A stretch of 24,660 nucleotides of DNA from Candidatus Hydrogenedentes bacterium UBA2224 (GCA_002348185.1 DDYW01000036.1:1-24660); one strand, 5' to 3'. Positions 7,905-15,564 are shown, numbered from the stretch's first letter. Numbers and translations: made by a program. Notes: generated from the letters alone by a model not told the origin.

Positions 7905-9731
7905 ATGCAGCTGGTGTCGATCGGCGGGCACACGAAGGGGGCGTGCTGGCGTCTCAGCGAGCGGGGCCTGACGTTGGGGCGGGATCAGGACAATGACATC
8001 GTGCTCGATGATTCCATTGTCTCGCGCAGGCACTGCCGGTTTGTGATTGCGGGCAGCCGGGTGGTGATGGAAGACCTGGGTTGCCGCAATCCGCTGCTCG
8101 TGAACGGTGTTCCCATGCGGTCGGGCGTTCTGGAGACCGGCGATGAGGTGACCATCGGAGGCGAGCGGTTTCTGCTGGTGAAGCCGGTCCTGAACTCGGG
8201 TGGCAGGGGGCCGGACCGAACCCCCTCGGATACCCAATCGATCGATCTGGGGCGGCCCCTGTTTCTGGGGGTTGACGGTCACGTGGACGCCGAGCAGGAG
8301 AGTCCGCGCACGATACAGGATCTGCTGACGCTGCAGCAGGTTCTGACGAAACTGGCGCGATGCCGGGACCGGGAGGAGTTCACCGCCCTGTTGAAACCGG
8401 CGCTGAGCGAACGGTTTCATCCGCGCGCACTGTGGATTCTGCTGGCGAACGAGGAGCAGGGGACTTTTGTGCTCGATCAGGAGATTCAGGAAGAGACGGC
8501 ACTTCCGGAGGAGAGCATTCAGACGGCGTTGAAGGAGATGCGGGGGTTTCTCAGCGTGCACCGCGGGCAGGACGACGGGGGCAGAGAGGCGATGTCGTTC
8601 ACGCTGGTGACCCCGGTGACGGTGGGGGGCACGGCCATTGGCGCCCTGGCGCTGATGACGCAGACGCCGTATGGGGTGTTCGTGGAAGATGACCTGCGCC
8701 TGCTGGTTTTGCTGGGTCAGTCGCTTGGGCCCATGCTGTGGGCGGTGGAGGATATGGAACAACTCCGCCGGGACAACGAATACCTTCGCGCCCGGGCGGG
8801 CGAGAGTCTTGCCCTGGTGGGCGGCAGCCATCCGATGCGTGAGGTGCGCCGCCGCATGGGGTTGGCGGCGAAGTCGGAACTGAGCGTGCTGATTACGGGA
8901 GAAACAGGCACCGGGAAGGAACTGGTGGCGCGGCTGCTGCACCAGCAGTCGGCGCGGCGCCGCGGCCCGTTTGTGGTGGTGAACTGCGCGGCGATTCCGC
9001 ATGAGCTTTTTGAGAGCTTCATGTTTGGATATGAGCGGGGCGCGTTTACCGGGGCCGACCGGTCCTCGCCGGGGCTTTTGGCGGAAGCGCACGGGGGCAC
9101 GATCTTCCTGGACGAGGTTGGGGACCTCAGCCTGGAGAACCAGGCCCGCATCCTGCGCTCGATCGAATACGGGACGTATCGTCGGCCGGGGGCGGACAAG
9201 GATTCGCGGGTGGACGTACGGGTGGTGTCGGCCACCAACCGCGATCTTCGCGCGGGGGTGCAGCGCGGCGCGTTCCGGGAGGACCTGCTGCACCGGCTGA
9301 ATGGTTTTGAGCTCCACCTGCCGCCCTTGCGGGACCGCACGGACGACATTCCTGAACTGGCGCGGCACTTCTTTGAGCTGGCCCGGCAACAGGCGAAACG
9401 TCCCGTGCGGGGGATCGCGCGTGAGGCCATGGAGTTCCTGCAGTCGCAGAGCTGGCCGGGCAACGTGCGCGAATTGCGCAACTGCATTTTGCGCGCGATG
9501 AGCGTCGCGCGTGGCGAGACCATTCAAGCGCGCGACGTGTCGGACGTCCACCTCGCGCCGCGAGAGAATGGGGATGCCACGCCCGTGGAGAGCCTGGCCG
9601 AAATCGAGAAAAAGCACATTCAAGAGACCATAAAGGCCTGTGGCGGAAATGTCACCCGAACGGCGCGGGCGCTGGGGATTTCCCGGAGCACGCTTTACGA
9701 GAAGATGCGCCACTTCAGCCCTGGCCAGTAG
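7905..9731 (+). CDS. Sigma-54-dependent activator: FHA-GAF-AAA+-Fis HTH
   Basis: A 608-aa bacterial enhancer-binding protein that would remodel sigma-54 RNA polymerase by ATP hydrolysis. ATG 7905 follows GGGGAGGG. Residues about 22-95 form an FHA domain (TLGRDQDNDIVLDDSIVSRRH), a phosphothreonine-peptide reader; about 130-285 look like a GAF sensor domain. The AAA+ core starts near 305: Walker A GETGTGK (332-338), the sigma-54-contacting GAFTGA loop (379-384), and Walker B FLDE (D403-E404). The C-terminus (about 573-603) is a Fis-type helix-turn-helix (GNVTRTARALGISRSTLYEKM). There is no receiver domain, so control is probably by a Ser/Thr kinase signal through FHA and/or a ligand through GAF. 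A sigma-54 promoter with upstream dyads lies immediately downstream, suggesting the cyclase-like gene is a direct target. Confidence 0.93.
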   Translation: MQLVSIGGHTKGACWRLSERGLTLGRDQDNDIVLDDSIVSRRHCRFVIAGSRVVMEDLGCRNPLLVNGVPMRSGVLETGDEVTIGGERFLLVKPVLNSGGRGPDRTPSDTQSIDLGRPLFLGVDGHVDAEQESPRTIQDLLTLQQVLTKLARCRDREEFTALLKPALSERFHPRALWILLANEEQGTFVLDQEIQEETALPEESIQTALKEMRGFLSVHRGQDDGGREAMSFTLVTPVTVGGTAIGALALMTQTPYGVFVEDDLRLLVLLGQSLGPMLWAVEDMEQLRRDNEYLRARAGESLALVGGSHPMREVRRRMGLAAKSELSVLITGETGTGKELVARLLHQQSARRRGPFVVVNCAAIPHELFESFMFGYERGAFTGADRSSPGLLAEAHGGTIFLDEVGDLSLENQARILRSIEYGTYRRPGADKDSRVDVRVVSATNRDLRAGVQRGAFREDLLHRLNGFELHLPPLRDRTDDIPELARHFFELARQQAKRPVRGIAREAMEFLQSQSWPGNVRELRNCILRAMSVARGETIQARDVSDVHLAPRENGDATPVESLAEIEKKHIQETIKACGGNVTRTARALGISRSTLYEKMRHFSPGQ

Positions 9732-9768
9732 CCCCCGCGTCTGTGGGCCTGAGGACTGCGTCCGGGAA

Positions 9769-9789
9769 CCGGACACCTGATTTGTCCGG
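9769..9789. promoter_or_regulatory. Dyad 1, 7-7-7 geometry
   Basis: CCGGACA-N7-TGTCCGG, perfect 7-bp arms around a 7-nt spacer, 38 nt after the activator stop. Candidate activator-binding site; it could alternatively be a transcript-end hairpin of the activator gene, although no T-tract follows. Confidence 0.45.
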
Positions 9790-9806
9790 AATCCGTACGA
9801 ATGCTG

Positions 9807-9827
9807 TGAACGGGGTAGTGCCGTTCA
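9807..9827. promoter_or_regulatory. Dyad 2, 7-7-7 geometry (candidate enhancer site)
   Basis: TGAACGG-N7-CCGTTCA, perfect 7-bp arms and the same 7-nt spacer as dyad 1, with centre-to-centre distance 38 bp. Its centre is about 115 bp upstream of the predicted sigma-54 start point, a normal distance for an enhancer-binding-protein site. An AT-rich stretch (about 9838-9890) between it and the promoter could act as a bend. Confidence 0.5.
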
Positions 9828-9905
9828 TTTCCCGGGATTTTTGGAATTCTCCCAAGTTATTTTTCTGTAATGAGTTATACCGGTTCATCCTGACGGGCCC
9901 CGGTT

Positions 9906-9921
9906 TGGAACGCCGGTTGCT
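9906..9921 (+). promoter_or_regulatory. Sigma-54 (-24/-12) promoter
   Basis: TGGAACGCCGGTTGCT matches the consensus TGGCACG-N4-TTGCW at every defined position except C to A at the fourth base. The invariant GG (9907-9908) and GC (9919-9920) are 10 nt apart, as required. The predicted start point is near 9932. It is directly downstream of a GAFTGA activator and directly upstream of the cyclase-like gene. Confidence 0.7.
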
Positions 9922-9966
9922 TTGGGTACGTCAGCAGCCTCAGGCAAGCTCGGGCGGAGCGGGCCA

Positions 9967-10722
9967 ATGGCAGGGAACAGGGGGGTGTCCCAGATGGAAG
10001 GCCCTGGCAAGAGAGAGGGAACGGGTCAGCGTGTTCCGTTGAAAGCGGAACCCGGGAGGGGCCGGGAAGCGGAGTGGCGCGAGATCTCCGGCCACCACGT
10101 GGCGTCATACGGGACGGAGCCCCCGGCAGGCATCGGCGCGAGGCTGACCGCGACGGTGATGTTCTGTGGTATCGAGGGGTTCTCCCGGATTCCGAACGAT
10201 TTTTCACCTGACCTGTTCATGCTTCTGCTGAATGAACACCATGCGGCCATGACATCTGCGCTCTTTGAGCATGAAGGGGCTCTCGACCAGTGCCGCGGGG
10301 ACGAATTGATCGCGGTGTTCGGCGGCACGCCTTCAATAGAAGAAGGTGCGCTGCGTTGTGTGCGTGCGGCGGTGACGATGGCGGCACGCAATCACGAGTT
10401 GAATGCGCTGCGGAGGAAGAAGGGCCTGCCGGTCTTCGAGCTTGGGCTGGGAATCTGTACGGGCGAGGTCGTCGTGGGGCATATCGGCGCATCGGCATTT
10501 CGGGAAATGACCGTGGTGGGCGAGACGGTGGCCGTCGCGCGGCGCCTGTGTTCACTCGCGATGCCGGGGCAGATTCTGGCGGCGGAGCCCACGTACAGGC
10601 TGGTTGCCTCGCGCGTTCGCGGGAAGGCCGCGGGTTCATTGACCCGGCGGCCGGATATGAATCCCGTGAACGCTTATGCGGTTGATGGGGTGCTGGAAGA
10701 GAAGATGCTGGTGTGCCGGTGA
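9967..10722 (+). CDS. Class III adenylate/guanylate cyclase-fold protein, degenerate active site
   Basis: A cyclase homology domain occupies about residues 60-230 of 251; there is no membrane or sensor domain, only a basic, low-complexity N-terminus. ATG 9967 is preferred (GGAG 7 nt upstream); an upstream TTG at 9922 would precede the predicted sigma-54 start point, and ATG 9994 (AGGGGGG upstream) is the alternative. Several catalytic positions are changed. In VMFCGIEGF the first metal-binding Asp (F-x-D-[IL]-x-G-F) is G68. In LDQCRGDELIAVFG the purine-selecting Lys is Q108, while the second metal Asp, D112, is kept. In TVVGETVAVARRL the usual Asp and Asn are Glu and Ala, while the Arg is kept. 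Catalysis by the standard two-metal mechanism is unlikely; a binding or signalling role is inferred. It is probably expressed from the sigma-54 promoter upstream. Confidence 0.82.
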   Translation: MAGNRGVSQMEGPGKREGTGQRVPLKAEPGRGREAEWREISGHHVASYGTEPPAGIGARLTATVMFCGIEGFSRIPNDFSPDLFMLLLNEHHAAMTSALFEHEGALDQCRGDELIAVFGGTPSIEEGALRCVRAAVTMAARNHELNALRRKKGLPVFELGLGICTGEVVVGHIGASAFREMTVVGETVAVARRLCSLAMPGQILAAEPTYRLVASRVRGKAAGSLTRRPDMNPVNAYAVDGVLEEKMLVCR

Positions 10723-10840
10723 GCCGCTTACGGCGTGGGCACAGGAACAGAAGCCCGGCTTCCCGGTGAGTGCGGGCACGGTAACGCGGAAGGAGATGTG
10801 TACGGAAACTGAACAGCCACCGGGAGGAGATGCGGTAGGT

Positions 10841-11026
10841 ATGGAGATGGAAAGAGAGGCAGATTCGGGCCGGTTTGACGCGCTATTCACCTCGGAACCG
10901 ATGGAGGATTCCACCGGCGAAGATGGGTTGGCGTGTGTCCACGAGCTGACTCACACGTCTTCGCCTCTGGTAACGTGGTACCTGTGCCGTTTCCAGGGAT
11001 GTCGTGTGGTCCGCAAGACGCGTTAG
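10841..11026 (+). CDS. Possible 61-aa Cys/His-containing small protein
   Basis: An open frame between the cyclase-like gene and the intrinsic terminator, so it would be the last gene of that transcript. The C-terminal half looks protein-like: C32, H34, H38, C49 and C54 around LVTWYLCRFQGC could form a small zinc site, ending in a basic tail VVRKTR. The acidic N-terminal half may be disordered. The start is uncertain: ATG 10841 has GGGAGGAG too far upstream (11 nt) and ATG 10796 has AAGGAG too close. I do not recognise a family. It could be a chance frame, as GC-rich DNA produces many. Confidence 0.4.
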   Translation: MEMEREADSGRFDALFTSEPMEDSTGEDGLACVHELTHTSSPLVTWYLCRFQGCRVVRKTR

Positions 11027-11110
11027 CCGAAGAGCAGTCTGTGGGGCGGGGTTTCGTACAAGACAACGTGGTGGCTGCGGTAGCAGCGGGGGAATAGCAG
11101 AGAACCGGTC

Positions 11111-11147
11111 GCGCCTTTCCCGGGGAGACGGGAAGGGCGCTGTTTTT
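11111..11147 (+). terminator. Rho-independent terminator
   Basis: A 12-bp stem (11111-11122 with 11129-11140, one G-T pair) with a GGGAGA loop, followed directly by TGTTTTT. This is the clearest intrinsic terminator in the window. It ends the cyclase/small-ORF unit and insulates the GH116 gene, which therefore needs its own promoter in 11148-11289 (only a weak GTGCAA-N18-TAGACT is visible there). Confidence 0.85.
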
Positions 11148-11289
11148 GTAAGGTGCGGGTCAGTCTGCGGGAGTCCGGTTCCGGGGGGTGCAAACACAGA
11201 GAATCGTCTGATAGACTGGCGCTGCGTTTTTGAGCACATGGGATCACGATTCACGGACACATTCCCCCCATTTCGAGGAGGTTTCTGGC

Positions 11290-14200
11290 ATGTCAGAGGG
11301 AACAGAGCCTTCAGGGACGCGTCAGACGCATACGGGCCAGGACGCGAGTCCCGTAACGCCGCCGGCGGCCGCGTGCGGGTGTGGAGCGTCGGGCTCCTGT
11401 GGCGGCGGCGGGGTGGGCGGAGTGCGGCGGCGCGATTTCCTCAAACTGGCCGGGGGCGGCATGCTGGCGACGTCGCTTGGACGGCCGGCGATCGTCATGG
11501 CGGGGCCGTTCGGCGCGGCGGATGCGGGAAGTGCGCATCCTGTGCCCGCGGACAAGAAGCTGGATCCGGCCTGGGTGCGGAGCCTGTTTGAACGGGGGAC
11601 CAAGGAGGTCTATTCGGGGGGCGACCTGGAGAGGATCGGCATGCCGTGCGGGGGGATAGGCTCGGGGCAGCTGTACGTGCGCGGCGATGGCACACTGGGC
11701 GACTGGCAGATTTTCAACAATGCCCGCTCGTACTGGGTGGGCGAGACGAACTCGACGTACACCCACGAAGGCATCTCCCAGCCCGTGGAACAGGGCTTTA
11801 CCGTCGTGACGGAGACGCCGGGGGGAACGCGGGCGTTTGCGTCGTTGAGCCGCGAAGGATTCACGGACATCACATTCAAGGGAGAATATCCGATTGCGAC
11901 CGTGACGTATGCGGAGAGCGGCGCGCCGGTTCGGGTGGAAATGGAGGTCTATTCGCCCTTTATTCCCTTGAACGCGCATGAATCGTGTCTGCCCGCAACC
12001 CTCTTTAACATCACGGTCGAGAATACGACGCAAGACTCGCTAACGGTGAGCGTGCTGGGCCGTCTGGAGAACGCGGTTTCGAACGAGTACAAGACGCACA
12101 GCGCGGTCGTCGGAAGAACGCGAATCAGCCTGACGGAGCGCCGTGGACTTGTGCTGCATGCCTCGGAGAAGCCGCAGGAACCGCCGGCGGCGCCCGTGGA
12201 AGCGCCACGCGAGCCCATCGTGTTTGAGACCTTTGAAGGGGAGGATTACGGCGCCTGGACGGTGACGGGGGAGGCGTTCGGGACCGGTCCGGCGCGGGGC
12301 ACGCTGCCGGGCCAGCAGGAGGTGAGCGGGTTTGAGGGCCGGGGCCTGGTGAACAGCTTCCTGGGCGGGGACGCGCCGACTGGCCGGCTGGTTTCGCCGC
12401 CGTTCACGATCACGAGAAAGTACATCAACGTTTTGGTGGGCGGCGGTTCCGACGTGAAACGGACGTGCGTCAACCTGATGCTGGGGGATCGGGTGGTCCG
12501 CACGGCGGTCGGCCGCAACGACGAACGGCTGGCGTGGCAGGTGTGGGATGTCAGCGATTTCCAGGGCAAGGATGCGCGGATCGAGATCGTTGACGACGCC
12601 AGCGAGGGTTGGGGGCACATCAACGTCGACCAGATCGAGTTTTCGGACACGGCCCGGGAGCCGGAGCGACCCGCGCTGGAAGCGTCGGGCGATTTCGGGA
12701 CGATGGCGCTGGCTTGCGCGGACGCGCTTGCACCGGAGGTCCTGGAAGGCCGAATCTACCCTGCCGGAGCGCCGGAGACCTGTCTCATCAGCGGGGACCA
12801 CGCGTATGCGCTGAAGCAGAAGCGACTCGGCCTGCTGAGTTCGGCGGAAGTTCGGGTGGCGCCGGGCGCGAAGCACCATTTCACGTTTGTCGTGGCGTGG
12901 CATTTCCCGAACCAGGAAAACGGGCACTACTATGCGCAGCGTTTCGCGGACGCGGGGGCGGTGGCGAACTACGCGCTCGACCATCATGAACAGCTCACGG
13001 CGGACACCCGCATGTGGCGCGATACGTATTACGACAGCTCGTTGCCGTACTGGCTGCTTGACCGACTGCACTCGACCCTGTCGTATCTGGCGACGGGCAC
13101 CTGCCAGTGGTGGAAGAACGGCCGGTTTTACGCGTATGAAGGCGTGACGTGCTGTCCGGGGACCTGCACGCACGTGTGGAATTACGCGCATGGCCAGGCG
13201 CGCCTGTTTCCGGAACTGTCACGAAGTGTTCGCGAAATGCAGGACTTCAACCCGCGCGAGAGCGGCGGAGGATTCCATGCGGATACGGGTCTGGTGGGGT
13301 TTCGCAGCAACGATGCCTATGCCGCGGACGGCCAGTGCGGGACGATCCTGAAGGCGTACCGCGAGCATCTCATGTCGCCGGATGGCGCGTTTCTGGAGCG
13401 GAACTGGCCCCGGATCAAGCTGGCGCTTGAATATTCCATAAGCCACGACGGGAACGCCGACGGGCTCATCGAGGATGAGCAGCACAATACGTACGACATC
13501 AATTATCACGGCGCGAACACGTTTGTGGGGTCGCTGTACCTTGCGGCGTTGCGGGCCGGCGAGGAAATGGCGAAGGAGGTGGGGGATACGGCGTTTGCCG
13601 AACGCGCCCATGCAATTTACGAGAGCGGAAGAGACCTCACGCTCAAACGCCTGTGGAATGGGGAGTATTTTGTTCAGGATGTGGACCTCAAGGAGTATCC
13701 GCGCCACCAGTACAAGGACGGGTGTCTGTCGGATCACCTTTTCGGGCAGGGATGGGCGCATCAGTTGGGGCTGGGCTACCTCTATCCGCGGGAGAACGTG
13801 CGGTCGGCGCTTCAGGCGGTCTGGAAATACAACTGGGCGCCGGACATCTCGATGTACAACGAGGAACATCCGCCGTTCCGTTGGTTCATCAGTCCGGGGC
13901 AGGCGGGATTGCTGACGTGCACCTGGCCCAGGAGCGCGTTCCTGGCCGAGGGGACGATGTACAAGAGCGAGGTCTGGACGGGCATCGAGTACCAGGTGGC
14001 GGGGCATCTCGCGGCGGAAGGGTTCGTGGAAGAGGCGCTGGTCATGTGCCGCGCGGTACACGACCGCTACCACCCGAGTCTGAAGAATCCGTACAACGAA
14101 GTCGAGTGCGGGGACCACTATGCCCGCGCACTGGCCAGTTGGGGCGTGTACCTGGCGTTGGCGGGGTTCGAGTACGATGGTCCGAAGGGCCACGTCGGTT

Positions 14201-14508
14201 TTTCGCCCCGGCTCTCGCCGGAAGCGTTCAAAGCGGCGTTTACCTGGGCTGAAGGGTGGGGGACCTTCGAGCAGACGCGGTCGGACCGGGTTCAAACGGA
14301 GCGCATAGGCTTGAAGTGGGGCCGGCTTCGGGCGCGGACGTTCGTGTTTGGGCTCGGCGAGGGCGCATCGCCGGGCTCGGTGACGGTTAGGGCCGCCGGC
14401 AAGCCGGTCGATGCGTCGTTTGAAGTAAACGATGGCCGGGTTCTCGTGACCCTCGCGCGGGAGGCTGCGATACAGCAGGGAGAGGCGTTCGAAATCGTGA
14501 TCGCGTGA
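11290..14508 (+). CDS. Tat-exported GH116 glycosidase with an inserted beta-sandwich domain
   Basis: A 1072-aa GH116-type protein (the family of GBA2-like beta-glucosidases, also beta-xylosidases and N-acetylglucosaminidases). ATG 11290 has GAGGAGG 8 nt upstream. The twin-arginine motif RRRDFLK starts at residue 46, after an unusual Ala/Cys/Gly-rich lead (ACGCGASGSCGGGG), so the signal is exceptionally late. The GH116 N-terminal beta domain begins near residue 110 (GMPCGGIGSGQLYVRGDG). Residues about 309-452 are an inserted jelly-roll module like that attached to GH32 levanases (YGAWTVTGEAFG, then VWDVSDFQGKDARIEIVDD, GWGHINVDQIEFSD). The catalytic (alpha/alpha)6 domain follows: predicted nucleophile E617 in FYAYEGVTCCPG and acid/base D736 in QHNTYDINYHG, by analogy with characterised GH116 enzymes. 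Substrate is unknown. Confidence 0.88.
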   Translation: MSEGTEPSGTRQTHTGQDASPVTPPAAACGCGASGSCGGGGVGGVRRRDFLKLAGGGMLATSLGRPAIVMAGPFGAADAGSAHPVPADKKLDPAWVRSLFERGTKEVYSGGDLERIGMPCGGIGSGQLYVRGDGTLGDWQIFNNARSYWVGETNSTYTHEGISQPVEQGFTVVTETPGGTRAFASLSREGFTDITFKGEYPIATVTYAESGAPVRVEMEVYSPFIPLNAHESCLPATLFNITVENTTQDSLTVSVLGRLENAVSNEYKTHSAVVGRTRISLTERRGLVLHASEKPQEPPAAPVEAPREPIVFETFEGEDYGAWTVTGEAFGTGPARGTLPGQQEVSGFEGRGLVNSFLGGDAPTGRLVSPPFTITRKYINVLVGGGSDVKRTCVNLMLGDRVVRTAVGRNDERLAWQVWDVSDFQGKDARIEIVDDASEGWGHINVDQIEFSDTAREPERPALEASGDFGTMALACADALAPEVLEGRIYPAGAPETCLISGDHAYALKQKRLGLLSSAEVRVAPGAKHHFTFVVAWHFPNQENGHYYAQRFADAGAVANYALDHHEQLTADTRMWRDTYYDSSLPYWLLDRLHSTLSYLATGTCQWWKNGRFYAYEGVTCCPGTCTHVWNYAHGQARLFPELSRSVREMQDFNPRESGGGFHADTGLVGFRSNDAYAADGQCGTILKAYREHLMSPDGAFLERNWPRIKLALEYSISHDGNADGLIEDEQHNTYDINYHGANTFVGSLYLAALRAGEEMAKEVGDTAFAERAHAIYESGRDLTLKRLWNGEYFVQDVDLKEYPRHQYKDGCLSDHLFGQGWAHQLGLGYLYPRENVRSALQAVWKYNWAPDISMYNEEHPPFRWFISPGQAGLLTCTWPRSAFLAEGTMYKSEVWTGIEYQVAGHLAAEGFVEEALVMCRAVHDRYHPSLKNPYNEVECGDHYARALASWGVYLALAGFEYDGPKGHVGFSPRLSPEAFKAAFTWAEGWGTFEQTRSDRVQTERIGLKWGRLRARTFVFGLGEGASPGSVTVRAAGKPVDASFEVNDGRVLVTLAREAAIQQGEAFEIVIA

Positions 14509-14534
14509 GGACGGCGGGACGCTGCAAACGGAGC

Positions 14535-14565
14535 GGCGCGGGTGACCCCGTCATGTACCCGCGCC
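14535..14565. terminator. Hairpin between convergent GH116 and EF-hand genes
   Basis: GGCGCGGGT and ACCCGCGCC form a perfect 9-bp stem with a 13-nt loop, 26 nt after the GH116 stop and 25 nt after the minus-strand stop. It could serve both genes, but there is no T-tract on either side. Confidence 0.4.
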
Positions 14566-14589
14566 AGAACGTTGTATCTCTCCGGGGGC

Positions 14590-15057
14590 CTATCTTCCTC
14601 CGCGGTAGCCGCCACCACCACCGCCCCCGCCTCGCATGCCGCGGCCGCCGCCGCCGCCTTGCATGCCACGGCCGCCACCGCCGCCGCCGCCCCGCATGCC
14701 GTAGCCCATACCACCGCCCATGCCGAACCCTTCGTCCGCGTTCCAGACGCCATCGCCGTTCGTGTCTCGGGCGTTGAACTGTTCACGCGTCATCTCGGGG
14801 TGCACGGCGACGGCTTCTTCAAACGAGATCAGGCCATCCGCGTTTGTGTCCATGCGGGCCCGGTTTCCGGGTCTGGTTTCCTGGGAGGTCTCCAAGGCAT
14901 CCGGCGCGGGTGCTTGAACAACGGGTTCCGGAGCCGTGGTTTGGGGGGCCTGCGGGGTGGCGGGCGCGTTGCGGTCCTTTGTTGACAGGTAGATACTGGC
15001 GGTGACGGCGCCGAACGCGATCAAGGCGGCTGCAGCGAGTACCAGGGTGCTTCTCAT
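14590..15057 (-). CDS. Membrane-anchored EF-hand protein with Gly-rich tail
   Basis: A 155-aa protein. ATG 15057 is chosen because GGGAGAG lies 6 nt upstream and a hydrophobic signal/anchor (residues 4-24) follows; a longer in-frame extension has no such features. A Pro/Ala-rich linker spans about 30-65. Two calcium-binding EF-hand loops follow: D70-E81 (DTNADGLISFEE) and D98-E109 (DTNGDGVWNADE), both with complete ligand patterns. From about 111 the protein is almost pure Gly with Met, Arg and Tyr (GMGGGMGYGMRGG and similar), likely disordered. EF-hand/Gly-rich exported proteins are common in planctomycete-like bacteria; their function is mostly unknown. It is convergent with GH116. Confidence 0.82.
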   Translation of the reverse strand: MRSTLVLAAAALIAFGAVTASIYLSTKDRNAPATPQAPQTTAPEPVVQAPAPDALETSQETRPGNRARMDTNADGLISFEEAVAVHPEMTREQFNARDTNGDGVWNADEGFGMGGGMGYGMRGGGGGGGRGMQGGGGGRGMRGGGGGGGGYRGGR

Positions 15058-15306
15058 GGGTTCTCTCCCGTGCCGAAGGTGTCTCTTGTGTCCGTTCGTA
15101 TCGGCTGCCGTGATGAGGAGCAATCGCTGTGCCATACGCGGCCGGATACCGGCGATGGCCGTTCCTACAGGCTTTTGGGGGCCGATCCGGGCCTGGGGCG
15201 GGGGCACCTTCAACAGACTTGGGACAAGATGCGGGCAAATCGTGCACACCGGCCGTGTCGTGGTGCGCAATGATTGCAGGCGGAGCGCCCTGAAAGACGG
15301 GGAACA

Positions 15307-15330
15307 GGCCCGTGCAACGGCGCACGGGCC
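15307..15330 (-). terminator. Hairpin terminator of the tRNA unit
   Basis: On the minus strand GGCCCGTGC and GCACGGGCC form a 9-bp stem with a 6-nt loop, followed by TGTTCC, starting about 15 nt after the tRNA-Glu CCA end. The T-tract is short but the position is right for ending the tRNA transcript. Confidence 0.5.
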
Positions 15331-15344
15331 CGTTCACAAAAGGA

Positions 15345-15420
15345 TGGTAGCCCGTAGGGGACTCGAACCCCTGTGACAGGACTGAGAATCCTGCATCCTA
15401 GACCGCTAGATGAACGGGCC
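15345..15420 (-). tRNA. tRNA-Glu(CTC)
   Basis: A full cloverleaf on the minus strand: acceptor GGCCCGT/ACGGGCT (first pair G-T), anticodon stem CAGGA/TCCTG with loop TTCTCAG giving anticodon CTC (15384-15386 on +), T-arm CAGGGGTTCGAGTCCCCT. The discriminator A and an encoded CCA are present. It is 29 bp downstream of tRNA-Gln and probably co-transcribed with it. Confidence 0.95.
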
Positions 15421-15449
15421 ACACTATAGAGAGAAACTAAAGTCTTGTT

Positions 15450-15524
15450 TGGTTGCCGGACTAGGACTCGAACCTAGACAACCCTGATCCAGAGTCAGGT
15501 GCCCTACCATTAGGCCATCCGGCA
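15450..15524 (-). tRNA. tRNA-Gln(CTG)
   Basis: Minus-strand cloverleaf: acceptor TGCCGGA/TCCGGCA, anticodon stem CCTGA/TCAGG with loop CTCTGGA giving anticodon CTG (15490-15492 on +), T-arm CTAGGTTCGAGTCCTAG, discriminator A and encoded CCA. It is the first gene of the Gln-Glu tRNA pair. Confidence 0.95.
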
Positions 15525-15534
15525 ACGTTGCGGG

Positions 15535-15564
15535 ATTTTAGCGCAATGCGGATGGGAGAGTCAA
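15535..15564 (-). promoter_or_regulatory. Sigma-70-like promoter of the tRNA pair
   Basis: On the minus strand: -35 TTGACT (15564-15559), 18-nt spacer, -10 TAAAAT (15540-15535). Five of six bases match in each box. The start point would be about 4 nt before tRNA-Gln. It fires away from the TIM-barrel gene promoter. Confidence 0.75.

Noticed and set aside
11140..11289. GTTCCGGGGGGTGC as a sigma-54 promoter before GH116
   Set aside because: The GG to GC spacing is 11 instead of the strict 10 nt and the rest of the consensus is absent.
15071..15083. CCGAAGGTGTC shared with the GAA-loop hairpin at 7634-7650
   Set aside because: Only one arm is present (no GACACC partner), and it lies in a leader region; likely coincidence.
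15324..15336. GGGCCCGTTCA resembling the 5' end of tRNA-Glu in opposite orientation
   Set aside because: Short match explained by the terminator hairpin and the tRNA acceptor having similar GC-rich sequence; no integration site or integrase nearby.
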